Part shown: positions 52,699 through 60,908 of the stretch, piece after piece
How positions within the stretch are numbered: position 1 is the first letter of the stretch
How the letters are laid out: each line of letters starts with the position of its first letter
Source of the DNA: Terriglobia bacterium
Lineage (GTDB): Bacteria; Acidobacteriota; Terriglobia; Terriglobales; Acidobacteriaceae
Length of the DNA stretch: 64,000 bases
Reading direction: 5' to 3'
Assembly (NCBI GenBank): GCA_020072645.1
Contig: JAIQGK010000012.1
Location: 558,001 to 622,000 of the forward strand
Made by a program: the position numbers and the translations under genes
Notes under the pieces: model-generated
The model's database searches: none
What the model was told of the DNA's origin: nothing
The model's input: the letters and a program-made list of their open reading frames with translations, nothing else

Positions 52699-52728
52699 TT
52701 GACATACATGGCGAACAAAAGGTAGATT
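52699..52728 (+). promoter_or_regulatory. Sigma-70-type promoter candidate
   Basis: TTGACA (52699-52704), an 18 nt spacer and TAGATT (52723-52728). The -35 hexamer is a perfect consensus match, the -10 is a weaker match. It would transcribe rightward into the gene-free stretch ahead of the receiver gene at 53279. Confidence 0.5.
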
Positions 52729-52830
52729 ATAAAGAATCTTCTAGCTGTGAGCTACTGGCTTCTAGCTAAAGAGGTATTAATATCCGGTATCTGGGGCAAA
52801 GCGGGCTTAGGCAGTTGCGACCCTCTGCCG

Positions 52831-52929
52831 ACCGAACAGTAAAAACGGAAAAAGAAGGCTGAAATTGGGCCTGATTCGACGGCCGAAAAACGCGAAAAAA
52901 GGCTTTCGACCGTTCGGTGACCGCTCGGT
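52831..52929. promoter_or_regulatory. Operator-like ACCGNNCGGT palindromes, two in 11 bp phase
   Basis: ACCGTTCGGT at 52909-52918 and ACCGCTCGGT at 52920-52929 are both perfect ACCG/CGGT palindromes whose starts are 11 bp apart, one DNA turn. ACCGAACAGT at 52831-52840 is a one-mismatch copy. Such spacing suits two dimers bound side by side, as in many TetR-type operators. No TetR gene lies in the window. Confidence 0.5.
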
Positions 52930-53278
52930 TGAATTGAGGTTGACCTTTGTTTTCAACAAAGCGCTATAGGGGGGTGGGGTCTATGGCTGAAGGATGCAGG
53001 CAGTGGGCTGTAACCAAAGGCGGGTTTTCCCGGGCCCCCGGTCATCGCCGTGATCGGACAGACTAAAGCTCACCACGGATCAAGACGGATAGGACTGGGT
53101 GCTTCCAGAGCAATTTGGACGGATGTACGATGGCGGACAAATCGGGCCTTAGTACGTTCGAAACCAGACATAAGCTGTTACACTTAAAAAAAGCTTTTGC
53201 CGCGGTCAGCCTGCCCTAGCCAAAAGAGCTATCCCAGACCCACTTAGCTGCTGAAGCCCGGAAGGGAAGCATCGGGCC

Positions 53279-53635
53279 ATGTCGGGTCGGGAGAAACCCC
53301 GGATTCTGTGCGTTTCACGCTCCGCCTATCAACTGAGGGCGATGCGCGATGCTTTTCCCGGCAGGGAGTATGAGGTGATTGCGGCCTCAACCCCGGAACA
53401 GGCCGTGGCGGTATGCGTGAGCAACCACATTTCCGCAGTGGTGCTGGATTCCGAGTTATCGACTGAATCCGGCTGGTCTGCCGCGCGGACCTTGAAGATG
53501 GTTAATCCGCATCTGCGTGTGATGCTGCTTTTGAAAAGCGCAGACGGAACCGTACCCAGCGGAGTGGACGCCGTAGCGCCCAGCTATTCCCACATATTGC
53601 CCAAACTGAAAGATTTGCTGGATCCGCAGAAGTAA
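53279..53635 (+). CDS. Third single-domain receiver, phospho-acceptor Asp retained
   Basis: 118 residues. Receiver-like fold: PRILCVSRSAYQLRAMRDAF, YEVIAASTPEQAVAVCVSNH, ISAVVLDSELSTESGWSAAR (Asp present in beta3, VVLDSEL) and LRVMLLLKSADGTVPSG. The beta1 acidic pair is replaced by Ser-Arg, so Mg2+ binding and phosphorylation are still doubtful. GGAAGGGAAG lies about 8 bp upstream of the ATG. It is 80 bp ahead of the amidohydrolase gene on the same strand. Confidence 0.78.
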   Translation: MSGREKPRILCVSRSAYQLRAMRDAFPGREYEVIAASTPEQAVAVCVSNHISAVVLDSELSTESGWSAARTLKMVNPHLRVMLLLKSADGTVPSGVDAVAPSYSHILPKLKDLLDPQK

Positions 53636-53715
53636 TGGCCCCAATAGACGACGGGCGAAGACTGATGGTTATACAGGTTTCCTGTTAGGATTATCAGCTT
53701 CCCTGGAGGGTCTGG

Positions 53716-55065
53716 ATGAGAGGTCTATCGATGAATCGAGTTGCGGCGTTGGCAGCCAGCTTGTTTCTGGTTTCACTTGCGGTTGGACAGGAACAAAAAG
53801 CTCCCATCAAGAACGTAGCCGCGGTTGCGACCCGTTATGTCCGCTGCGGAGCGCTGGTGCAACCGGAAAGCGGCAAGGTGCAGCGCAATGTGCTGATCAC
53901 TATCCAGGGTGAGCGAATCCAGCAGGTGCAGGAAAATGCGCAGGCCCCGGCAGGCGGCCACGTGATTGATCTTTCTGACCACACATGCCTGCCCGGATTG
54001 ATTGATACGCACACGCATACGCTGTTGCAGGGCGATATCACAGCCGCAGACTATGACGAGCAGTTGCTGAAGCAATCCACGGCGTACCGCGCGATTCTGG
54101 GGACACGCTCTGTGCGCCGCGCACTGGATTACGGCTTTACCACCATCCGCGACCTGGAAACCGAAGGCGCAGGTTATGCCGACGTGGATTTAAAGAAGGC
54201 CATCAACAATGGAATTATTCCCGGCCCGCGCATGAAAGTGGCCACGCGCGCCATGGATGTTACGGGCGCTTATCCGCTCTCAGGATATTCGCCGGAAATA
54301 ACCGTCCCGCATGGCGTGCAGGTGGTGGATGGGCCCGAAGATGGCCGCAAAGCGGTGCGCGAGCAGATCAGCTATGGCGCGGACTGGATCAAGGTCTATT
54401 CTGACCGCAGTTATTTTGTGCGGCCGGACGGAGTGCTGGATGACATTCCAACTTTTACGCTCGACGAGCTACGGGCGATTGTGGACGAAGCGCATCGGCA
54501 ACATCACAAGGTGGCGTCGCACGCCATGGCGCTCAATGGCGTACACAATTCGGTTGAGGCCGGCGTGGATTCCATTGAGCACGGAAACTACATCGCTGAA
54601 GCTGACCTGAAAACCATGGCGCAAAAAGGGATCTTTTACGTCCCCACGATTTATGTTGGCGAATACGTTGCCCAGGGACGCGCCGCTGCCGGAGCAAAAG
54701 TCTGGCTGGAGATGATCAAGATCCATGAAGATACTTTTCACCGCGCGCTGAACGCCGGAGTGAAGATTGCTTTTGGCACGGACGTAGGCGGCTTTGACTG
54801 GGGCATTGATCCGGCAGTGGAATTTCCTTACATGGTGAAGTACGGCATGACTCCGATCCAGGCTATCCGCTCCGCCACCACCAGCGCCGCGGAATTGCTG
54901 GGCATGCAAAATGATGTTGGCAGCATTGCCGTGGGAAAATATGCGGATTTAGTTGCGGTCAAGGGCGATCCGGTTGCGGATGTGGCGCTATTGCAGAAGA
55001 TTGATTTTGTAATGAAGGGCGGCGAAGTGCACAAGGGGGCTGATTCTCGGTCGAACGGGCAATAA
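53716..55065 (+). CDS. Exported metal-dependent amidohydrolase
   Basis: 449 residues from ATG 53716, which is preceded by GGAGGG at good spacing. A signal peptide (MNRVAALAASLFLVSLAVGQ from the internal Met) precedes an amidohydrolase fold: HTHT in LPGLIDTHTHTLL, metal/carboxylate Lys region YGADWIKVYSDRSYF, His in KVASHAMALNGVHNSVEAGV and SIEHGNY, and the catalytic Asp in FGTDVGGFDWG. This is the imidazolonepropionase-like/Xaa-Pro dipeptidase-type subgroup common in periplasm. Substrate unknown. Confidence 0.9.
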   Translation: MRGLSMNRVAALAASLFLVSLAVGQEQKAPIKNVAAVATRYVRCGALVQPESGKVQRNVLITIQGERIQQVQENAQAPAGGHVIDLSDHTCLPGLIDTHTHTLLQGDITAADYDEQLLKQSTAYRAILGTRSVRRALDYGFTTIRDLETEGAGYADVDLKKAINNGIIPGPRMKVATRAMDVTGAYPLSGYSPEITVPHGVQVVDGPEDGRKAVREQISYGADWIKVYSDRSYFVRPDGVLDDIPTFTLDELRAIVDEAHRQHHKVASHAMALNGVHNSVEAGVDSIEHGNYIAEADLKTMAQKGIFYVPTIYVGEYVAQGRAAAGAKVWLEMIKIHEDTFHRALNAGVKIAFGTDVGGFDWGIDPAVEFPYMVKYGMTPIQAIRSATTSAAELLGMQNDVGSIAVGKYADLVAVKGDPVADVALLQKIDFVMKGGEVHKGADSRSNGQ

Positions 55066-55102
55066 GACCAACCCAACAGCACTGGAACGAATCTTACAGG
55101 TT

Positions 55103-55246
55103 ATGGTGCTCTGGATCATTCTCGGCATGGCATGGCTCGCCATACTTTTTGCCGGGGTAACCTTGTTCCGCCTTGCCGATTATGCGGACAGGAAAGTGCG
55201 TCGCCTTGCGGAGCGTCCGCGGCAACGCAAAAAGCAAGTCGCCTGA
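55103..55246 (+). CDS. Small membrane protein (47 aa)
   Basis: Translates as MVLWIILGMAWLAILFAGVT, one transmembrane helix (about 2-23), followed by a basic tail (DRKVRRLAERPRQRKKQ) that sets a cytoplasmic C-terminus by the positive-inside rule. It starts 37 bp after the amidohydrolase stop on the same strand. Only ACAGG precedes the ATG, a weak ribosome-binding site. Clear helix plus Arg/Lys tail supports a real small protein; function unknown. Confidence 0.5.
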   Translation: MVLWIILGMAWLAILFAGVTLFRLADYADRKVRRLAERPRQRKKQVA

Positions 55247-55310
55247 GCATCTCTCACCCTGAGTTTCAAGTCGTTGGCGCATCTCTTTGCGATTCGTTAG
55301 TTCGCTGACA

Positions 55311-56444
55311 TTACTTGGTAGTAACGAGCCAAAGTGGCTGAATTGACTGGATAAAAGGCGAATTTGTAATCAGGCCCAAAGTGCCGTCAGAAGCCTTGAT
55401 GCCAAAGGCGGAGATGCTGGAAGATCCTTGATTGGCGACATAAAGAAACGTGTTGGAAACGTCCACAGTCAGGAATGTCGGCTGCGGCAGTCCAATGGAA
55501 CCGGTTGGTTGCACTAAAAAAGGCGAGCCGGCAACTTGCGTAAGCGCGCCGGAAGCGGCCTTGAAAGCGGAAACATCATTCGATCCCTGGTTCGCCGAAT
55601 AGACGAATGAAGAAGTTCCGTCCACGGCCACAGCCACAGGTTTGGTTCCGGCAGAAACTGATCCAACCGCGGCCAGTGGTCCGCCGGCGACATTGAAGCT
55701 GGCAATTTTATTGTTGGCGGAATCGGCAGCGTAAAGGAACTGGCCCTTGGGATCAATGGCCAGCCCCGCAACGATCGCGCCTGCGCCCAGGGAGACCGGC
55801 GAGCCGGAAAGTTCTGTCAAAGCGCCGTTGGTTCCAATGGCAAAAGCTGAAATAGTGCCCGCTGCTCCGTTCGAAACGTACAAAAAGCCCTGCGTGGGAG
55901 AGATTGCCAGAAATTGCGGGCTTGGCGCCGCAAGCGTTGTAAATGAAGCTGGACTCAGCAGGCCTCGAGTCTGATCAATGTTGAAAACTGAAATTGAAGC
56001 GGAAATCGAAGGCGATGAACCCTGGTTCAACACGAACAGAAACTGGCCTCCGGAATTAACGGCAACTCCTATTGGATTGGAGCAGACGCCCGGGCCGCAA
56101 ACCGGAGTAGGCGGCTGCGCGGTACCAATGGGCGCAAGCACGCCTGCGGTGTGGTCAACCGTAAAGCCGGAAACAGTGTTGGAAGTCTCATTTGGTACGT
56201 AAAGGAAATTCTTGGAAGGATGCAGCGCAATGGAAACAGGGCGCGGAACGGTAGAGAACGAGGACACCGCAAGTGGTGACAAATCACCGGTGGACTTTTC
56301 GCTGAAGCCGTGGATGGCATTGTCGCCCTGTCCAACAACGTATAGAAAAGCCAGAGTGGGCGCGGTGGAACTGCTGCTTGATCCCAGGCATCCGCTTAAA
56401 AGTAGGGCGATGAATAATAACGTTATGGTGAACAGTGCTTTCAT
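55311..56444 (-). CDS. Lactonase-family (7-bladed beta-propeller) lipoprotein
   Basis: 377 residues from ATG 56444, preceded by GAGGAAG; the frame is open to 56501. The signal peptide MKALFTITLLFIALLLSGC has a lipobox (LSGC, Cys19). Repeats of about 45 residues follow: LAISPTQGFLYVSNGAAGTI, LAIDPKGQFLYAADSANNKI, VAVDGTSSFVYSANQGSNDV and LTVDVSNTFLYVANQGSSSI. This is the YVTN/lactonase propeller pattern. The PGL-type lactonase catalytic residues were not identified, so a binding function at the outer surface is as likely as enzymatic activity. Confidence 0.87.
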   Translation of the reverse strand: MKALFTITLLFIALLLSGCLGSSSSSTAPTLAFLYVVGQGDNAIHGFSEKSTGDLSPLAVSSFSTVPRPVSIALHPSKNFLYVPNETSNTVSGFTVDHTAGVLAPIGTAQPPTPVCGPGVCSNPIGVAVNSGGQFLFVLNQGSSPSISASISVFNIDQTRGLLSPASFTTLAAPSPQFLAISPTQGFLYVSNGAAGTISAFAIGTNGALTELSGSPVSLGAGAIVAGLAIDPKGQFLYAADSANNKIASFNVAGGPLAAVGSVSAGTKPVAVAVDGTSSFVYSANQGSNDVSAFKAASGALTQVAGSPFLVQPTGSIGLPQPTFLTVDVSNTFLYVANQGSSSISAFGIKASDGTLGLITNSPFIQSIQPLWLVTTK

Positions 56445-56697
56445 TCGGTGCTTCCTCATCTTCTGGAAAATAAGAACGCCCACTGCCGCGCGCGGAATCA
56501 TGTGTTCGAATCGGCGATGGCAAGCTGCGAATCAGTCTAGCAGTTTGCCGTTATTCTATCAGTTGCGTCGCGCTGGTCTCTCTGCCGCAACCCGCTGTTG
56601 GCGTGCCAGTGCATAGACCTTATCAGAACGCCTGCGCGTGGACTTTCTTGCGCAGATAGAGTTGACTTTGGATTGCCAGCAGGCCAGCATTTTGTTC

Positions 56698-57474
56698 ATG
56701 GAAATTGCTCCCGCCGCATTGCCGAAGCGAATTGCACGCGTGATGGCGCGCGGCTGCGGCTTGCTCTGGGGAGTTTTCTGCTGCCTGGCGGAATATTTAT
56801 TGCGACGCCTGGGCGGAAGATTATCAGAACAGGTTCGCATTGAGGTGCTGCATCGCTGGTCGCGCAGGACTCTTCCGCGCATGGGTATCCGCGTTGAAGT
56901 TGCAGGCGCCCCGCCTGGCGCGGGCTTGATTGCCAGCAATCATCTCAGCTATCTCGATATTCTGGTCTATAGCGCCGTTGCGCCGTGCGCTTTTGTGGCC
57001 AAGCGTGAAGTCCGCGCATGGCCCGCCGTTGGATGGATTGCCACACTCGCCGGAACCATTTATGTTGACCGTTCCCGCCGTAGTGAAACGCATACCATCC
57101 AGCCGGAAATACAATCGGCCCTCGCGCACGGTTTGCGGTTATTCCTTTTTCCTGAAGGCACCAGCTCAGATGGTTCGCGCGTGCTGCCGTTTCATTCTTC
57201 GCTTTTCCAGCCCGCGGTAGACTTACAGGTACCGGTTTCCGCCGCAAGCATTGAGTATGCCATCCCTGACGGTATTGCCGCCGCTGAAGCCTGCTATTTC
57301 GGGACTATGAAGCTGTTTCCTCATCTCTTGAATCTGCTGGGCAAGCATTCGGTAATCGCCAGGGCAAACTTTTCCGCCAACAGCTTTTTCTTTACTGACC
57401 GCAAGCAGGCGTCGCTCAAGATGCATGAAGAAGTTGAGCGTCTTCGATTCTCCAGCATGGAAGTTGCGCCATGA
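56698..57474 (+). CDS. 1-acyl-sn-glycerol-3-phosphate acyltransferase family protein (PlsC-like)
   Basis: Start at ATG 56698 (MEIAPAALPKRIARV); GTG 56638 is an alternative. 258 residues. A hydrophobic helix (about 15-35) leads to the acyltransferase domain with H-x4-D in SNHLSYLDILVYS, FVAKREVRAWPAVGWIATLA, IYVDRSRRSETH, and LFLFPEGTSSDGSRVLPF (the FPEGTxS motif). It transfers an acyl chain to a lysophospholipid or similar acceptor. Overlaps the next gene by 4 bp, so cotranscribed with the hydrolase. Confidence 0.88.
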   Translation: MEIAPAALPKRIARVMARGCGLLWGVFCCLAEYLLRRLGGRLSEQVRIEVLHRWSRRTLPRMGIRVEVAGAPPGAGLIASNHLSYLDILVYSAVAPCAFVAKREVRAWPAVGWIATLAGTIYVDRSRRSETHTIQPEIQSALAHGLRLFLFPEGTSSDGSRVLPFHSSLFQPAVDLQVPVSAASIEYAIPDGIAAAEACYFGTMKLFPHLLNLLGKHSVIARANFSANSFFFTDRKQASLKMHEEVERLRFSSMEVAP

Positions 57475-58133
57475 GCACATACCTCGAGTTCGCTGATTTG
57501 TCGGCTGACCCTCCCGTTCGCGGTTTTCTTCATGAGCCCTCGCAGACCAATGGCGATGCGCTGGTCCTTACGCACGGCGCTGGAGCAAACTGCCAGAGCA
57601 AATTGTTAATCGCCGTGGCCGATGCTTTTGCCGACGCTGGATATCTCGTGCTGCGTTGCGATCTGCCATTTCGCCAGTCGCGCCCTCATGGGCCGCCGTT
57701 TCCCGCCATGGCTGCGCGCGACCGTGAAGGACTGCGCCGTGCCGTGGATGTCTTGCGATCGAAAACGCAGGGACGCATCTTCCTCGGCGGACATTCCTAC
57801 GGCGGTCGGCAAGGCAGCATGCTCGCCGCCGAGCATCAGCAACTCGCAGCGGGACTTCTTCTGCTCTCTTACCCCCTGCATCCGCCGCGCAAATCCGCAG
57901 AGCTGCGCACCGCGCACTTTCCTCAACTCAGAACGCCGTCATTATTTGTCCATGGCGGGCGAGATCCGTTTGGCTCGCACGATGAGATGAACGCCGCGCT
58001 CGCCTTGATCCCGGCGCAAACGATGCTGATGGAAATAGAAGGCGCAGGTCATGAGCTGCTGGGAAAGAAAAAGGATGAAAATCTCCCGTCCAGGATTGTT
58101 CAGGCGTTCCAGGGATTTTTTACAAAAGCTTAA
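57471..58133 (+). CDS. Alpha/beta hydrolase, TEX30/dienelactone-hydrolase-like
   Basis: 220 residues, cytoplasmic. LVLTHGAGANCQSKLLIAVA (oxyanion region), VLRCDLPFRQSRPHGPPFP, nucleophile elbow GGHSYGG, LLLLSYPLHPP, Asp in FVHGGRDPFG and the C-terminal His in IEGAGHELLG give a full Ser-Asp-His triad. The pattern is that of the KANL3/TEX30-like family. Coupled to the acyltransferase by ATGA; substrate unknown. Confidence 0.85.
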   Translation: MSTYLEFADLSADPPVRGFLHEPSQTNGDALVLTHGAGANCQSKLLIAVADAFADAGYLVLRCDLPFRQSRPHGPPFPAMAARDREGLRRAVDVLRSKTQGRIFLGGHSYGGRQGSMLAAEHQQLAAGLLLLSYPLHPPRKSAELRTAHFPQLRTPSLFVHGGRDPFGSHDEMNAALALIPAQTMLMEIEGAGHELLGKKKDENLPSRIVQAFQGFFTKA

Positions 58134-58155
58134 GGAATTGTGAAATCGCGTTGTG

Positions 58156-59676
58156 CTAGCGCCGCCACTGAAATGTTTTTACCAGAGCTCGTTTCATCCA
58201 TGGCTTCAGTCGGCCGCGCTGCGATGCGTCGCCCAACCGCTTGATGATCTCAGCTTCAGTGGGATAAGGATGGATCACTCCGCCCAACTGCCCCACTTTC
58301 ATCTTGTGCTGAATGGCCATCACCAGTTCGCCGATGCTCTCTCCCGCATGACGGCTAATCAACGTGGCGCCCAGCAGCCTGCCGTCTTTCTTGCGCACAT
58401 GGACGCGCGCGAAACCCTGCGTGTCGTTGTCCACCACGCCACGGTCATTGTCCTTGAAGGGGAGCTGAAATGTTTCCGTTTCCACTCCGCTCTTGCTCGC
58501 ACCTTCCTGGTTCAATCCAACATGCGCGATTTCAGGATCGGTATATGTACACCACGGAATCACCAGGTCGCTGGCCCGTTTGTGCCCGAAGAACAGCGCG
58601 TTCTGCAGCGCGATTCTCCCCAGCGCTTCTGCCGCATGCGTAAAGTGAAATGGCGATCCAATGTCCCCGGCGGCGAATATGCTCTTGTTCGATGTGCGCA
58701 GATGGTCATCAACGGTCACGCCCTTGCCGTCATACTTCACGCCCGCAGCTTCCAGGTTCAGCCCTTCGATATTCGGTACGCGCCCCGCCGCCAGTAGGAT
58801 CTCATCGCCTACCACTGTTTCGTTTTTCTGCCCGCGATTGACGATCAAAATCTTACCCACAGCCGACTTCTCAGCCCGCTCGACTTTCGCGCCCAGAATA
58901 AGCTCAATCCCTTCCTGCCGGAATTGTTGCTCCAACAGGGCGGCAACATCAGGATCCTCTTTTGGAAGCAGCCGCGAAACATCGCTCACCAGAGACACCT
59001 GGCTGCCCAGCCGCGCAAAAGCTTGCGCCAGTTCGCAGCCAATTGGTCCTCCGCCAATCACAATTAGCCGCCGCGGCAGCGCCGTGAGTGAAAACACAGT
59101 TTCATTTGTGAGATAACCTGCTTCCGTTAATCCCGGTATCGGCGGCACCGCTGCGCGCCCACCCACGGCGATGATCGCTTTCCTGAAGTCGAGCCGCTGC
59201 CCTTCCACTTCAAGCGAATGCCTTCCAGTGAAATGGCCATGACCGAGAAACATATCCACACCCAGTCGGGTAAAGCGCTGGACGGAATCATTCGGCGCAA
59301 TCTCTGCGCGAACCCGGCGAACGCGCCGCATCACATCGGCAAACTCTACTGTTGGTGGTTGCGTCTCGATTCCGAACTCACGCGCCTCTGTTACCGCGTA
59401 GGCTGCACGCGCCGAGCGAATCAGCGCTTTCGATGGCACGCATCCATAGTTAAGGCAATCACCGCCCGTAAGCGCGCGTTCAATCAGTGCTACGCGCGCG
59501 CCCAGTATTGCCGCGCCAGCCGCCGCCACCAGCCCTGCCGTTCCGGCGCCGACAACAATCAGGTTGTAGCGGCCTGCCTGCTTGGGATTGGTCCAATTAG
59601 GCGGGTGCGCATTTTCAACCAGCTTCTTGTTGAATTCGTCGGCGGGGCTCACCTCAATTGCGTGAGGTGGCGTCAT
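58156..59676 (-). CDS. FAD-dependent pyridine nucleotide-disulfide oxidoreductase, mercuric-reductase-like
   Basis: 506 residues from ATG 59676, which overlaps the arsS stop by 4 bp; the frame is open to 59727. FAD-binding VVGAGTAGLVAAAGAA, redox disulfide GGDCLNYGCVPSKAL (C-x4-C), NAD(P)H-binding VIGGGPIGCELAQAFARLG and DEILLAAGRVPNIEG are all present. The C-terminal Cys pair and the N-terminal heavy-metal domain of true MerA are absent, and the C-terminus ends KTFQWRR. So it is a MerA/Lpd-type homolog with an unknown disulfide substrate. The arsS linkage suggests a role in arsenic or thiol chemistry. Confidence 0.88.
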   Translation of the reverse strand: MTPPHAIEVSPADEFNKKLVENAHPPNWTNPKQAGRYNLIVVGAGTAGLVAAAGAAILGARVALIERALTGGDCLNYGCVPSKALIRSARAAYAVTEAREFGIETQPPTVEFADVMRRVRRVRAEIAPNDSVQRFTRLGVDMFLGHGHFTGRHSLEVEGQRLDFRKAIIAVGGRAAVPPIPGLTEAGYLTNETVFSLTALPRRLIVIGGGPIGCELAQAFARLGSQVSLVSDVSRLLPKEDPDVAALLEQQFRQEGIELILGAKVERAEKSAVGKILIVNRGQKNETVVGDEILLAAGRVPNIEGLNLEAAGVKYDGKGVTVDDHLRTSNKSIFAAGDIGSPFHFTHAAEALGRIALQNALFFGHKRASDLVIPWCTYTDPEIAHVGLNQEGASKSGVETETFQLPFKDNDRGVVDNDTQGFARVHVRKKDGRLLGATLISRHAGESIGELVMAIQHKMKVGQLGGVIHPYPTEAEIIKRLGDASQRGRLKPWMKRALVKTFQWRR

Positions 59677-60671
59677 TGCAGGCTGCCTCCGCAACTGGAA
59701 CCCGCGCCCGCGGTGCAGCCAAAGCAATGGCCGTCGGTGCTAATCGGTTTTTGCGCCAGCTCTGCGAAAGAATCAATTTCCCAGATGACTTTTCCGCCAG
59801 GTGTTTCCAGATCAAGCATCTGATTAAAGTCGCAATCGTAAATCCGGCCGTCCCATCCAATGCTTACCAGATCGCGGCACATCAAACCTTCCACGGTCGC
59901 GGGATTGAAGTGGTTTGTGAGAAGAGCCATATACGCTTCATGTTTTCCTTCGCGGAAAAGAAATTCCGCAAAGCGTTTGATCGGCATGTTGGTAATGGTG
60001 AACAGCCGGTCAAACTCGATTGCAAAATTCTCGCGTAGCTGCGTCTTGTAATCGTCTTCCAGCTTTTGCTGGGGTGGCGGCAGGGAAGCTCCCAGGGGGT
60101 TATATACCAGATTCAGCGTCAGCCCCTGTCCGCGTCCATAACCGGTTGCATTCAGCAGCCGCAACGCGCGGATACTCTTCTCAAACGCGCCTTTACCGCG
60201 CTGCTGGTCAACATTGCTTTCCGTATAGCAAGGCAGGCTTGCAGTGATCTCAACTTGATTGGCTGCCAGAAACTCCGCCAGCGTCTCCTGCCCCGGCTCA
60301 AAAAGGACCGTGAGATTGCAGCGATCGATCACCTGTTTTCCCATCTGCCGCGACTCGCGCACCAACCAGCGGAAATTTGCATTCAGTTCCGGTGCGCCGC
60401 CCGTGATGTCAACGGTGTGGATCGAAGGCGTTGCCGCCAGCAGTGCAATGACGCGTTCCGCAACGTTGGCTGGCATGATCTCTGTCCGCTTGGGGCCGGC
60501 TTCCACGTGGCAGTGGTGGCAAGCCTGGTTGCAGAGCTTGCCCACGTTGATTTGCAGCGTCGAAACCTCGCGCCGCTTGAGTTCGCCCAGGCCGTGTTGC
60601 CGAAGCGTGCCGTGAAAGTCAGCCGCCGAAGTGCGGTTCAAAATCGGCAGCAACGTGGTTTTCTCAGCCAT
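59673..60671 (-). CDS. arsS: Arsenosugar biosynthesis radical SAM protein ArsS
   Basis: 332 residues from ATG 60671 (MAEKTTLLPILNRTSAADFH); the frame is open to 60809 without features. Radical SAM motif CxxxCxxC in GKLCNQACHHCHVEAGPKRT, then VDITGGAPELNANFRWLV, SLPCYTESNVDQQRGKGAF, and the C-terminal CFGCTAGAGSSCGGS with the DUF3641-type MCRDLVSIGWDGRIYDCDFN. These match ArsS, which attaches adenosyl to arsenic species. arsM, its usual partner, is not in the window. Forms a two-gene operon with the MerA-like reductase. Confidence 0.9.
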   Translation of the reverse strand: MAEKTTLLPILNRTSAADFHGTLRQHGLGELKRREVSTLQINVGKLCNQACHHCHVEAGPKRTEIMPANVAERVIALLAATPSIHTVDITGGAPELNANFRWLVRESRQMGKQVIDRCNLTVLFEPGQETLAEFLAANQVEITASLPCYTESNVDQQRGKGAFEKSIRALRLLNATGYGRGQGLTLNLVYNPLGASLPPPQQKLEDDYKTQLRENFAIEFDRLFTITNMPIKRFAEFLFREGKHEAYMALLTNHFNPATVEGLMCRDLVSIGWDGRIYDCDFNQMLDLETPGGKVIWEIDSFAELAQKPISTDGHCFGCTAGAGSSCGGSLQ

Positions 60672-60908
60672 CCGGCAAACCCTTTCATTCGCTAGAATAT
60701 ACTGTAACCATACAGGCGAAGCGTGTTCCAGCGAACATCTCTTTCCCGATTTGTTAGATGTTAAACTAGCGGCTTTCATTGGCGCTGCTTTTTGGTTCCA
60801 CATTGGCAAAATGGGTGTAGGGAAATGCTTTTAAATTAATTCTGCGATCATGACCTGGTGGATTGGGAGCGCCTGTCTTTGCCGGAAGAACTTCGACCCA
60901 CGAAACAC

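Larger units (their letters stand above)
52544..53278. other. 735 bp gene-free stretch with promoter and operator-like palindromes
   Basis: No coding frame with a ribosome-binding site was found. It contains a perfect-arm hairpin ACGGCATAGATGCCGT (52622-52637), a promoter-like sequence (52699-52728), TTCTAGCT direct repeats (52739-52746 and 52760-52767), three ACCGNNCGGT-type palindromes (52831-52929), and GGGGGGTGGGG near 52970. The distance from the promoter to the next gene is about 550 bp, long for a leader. A non-coding RNA is possible. Confidence 0.5.

Noticed and set aside
52780-52860. Possible c-di-GMP (GEMM) riboswitch, from GGGGCAAAGCGGGCTTAGG
   Set aside because: The first-half core (GCACAGGGCAAACC-like) and the GNRA tetraloop pairing could not be found; similarity is limited to a few bases.
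58156-59676. True mercuric reductase (merA)
   Set aside because: The C-terminal Cys pair and heavy-metal domain are missing and no merR or merT is nearby.
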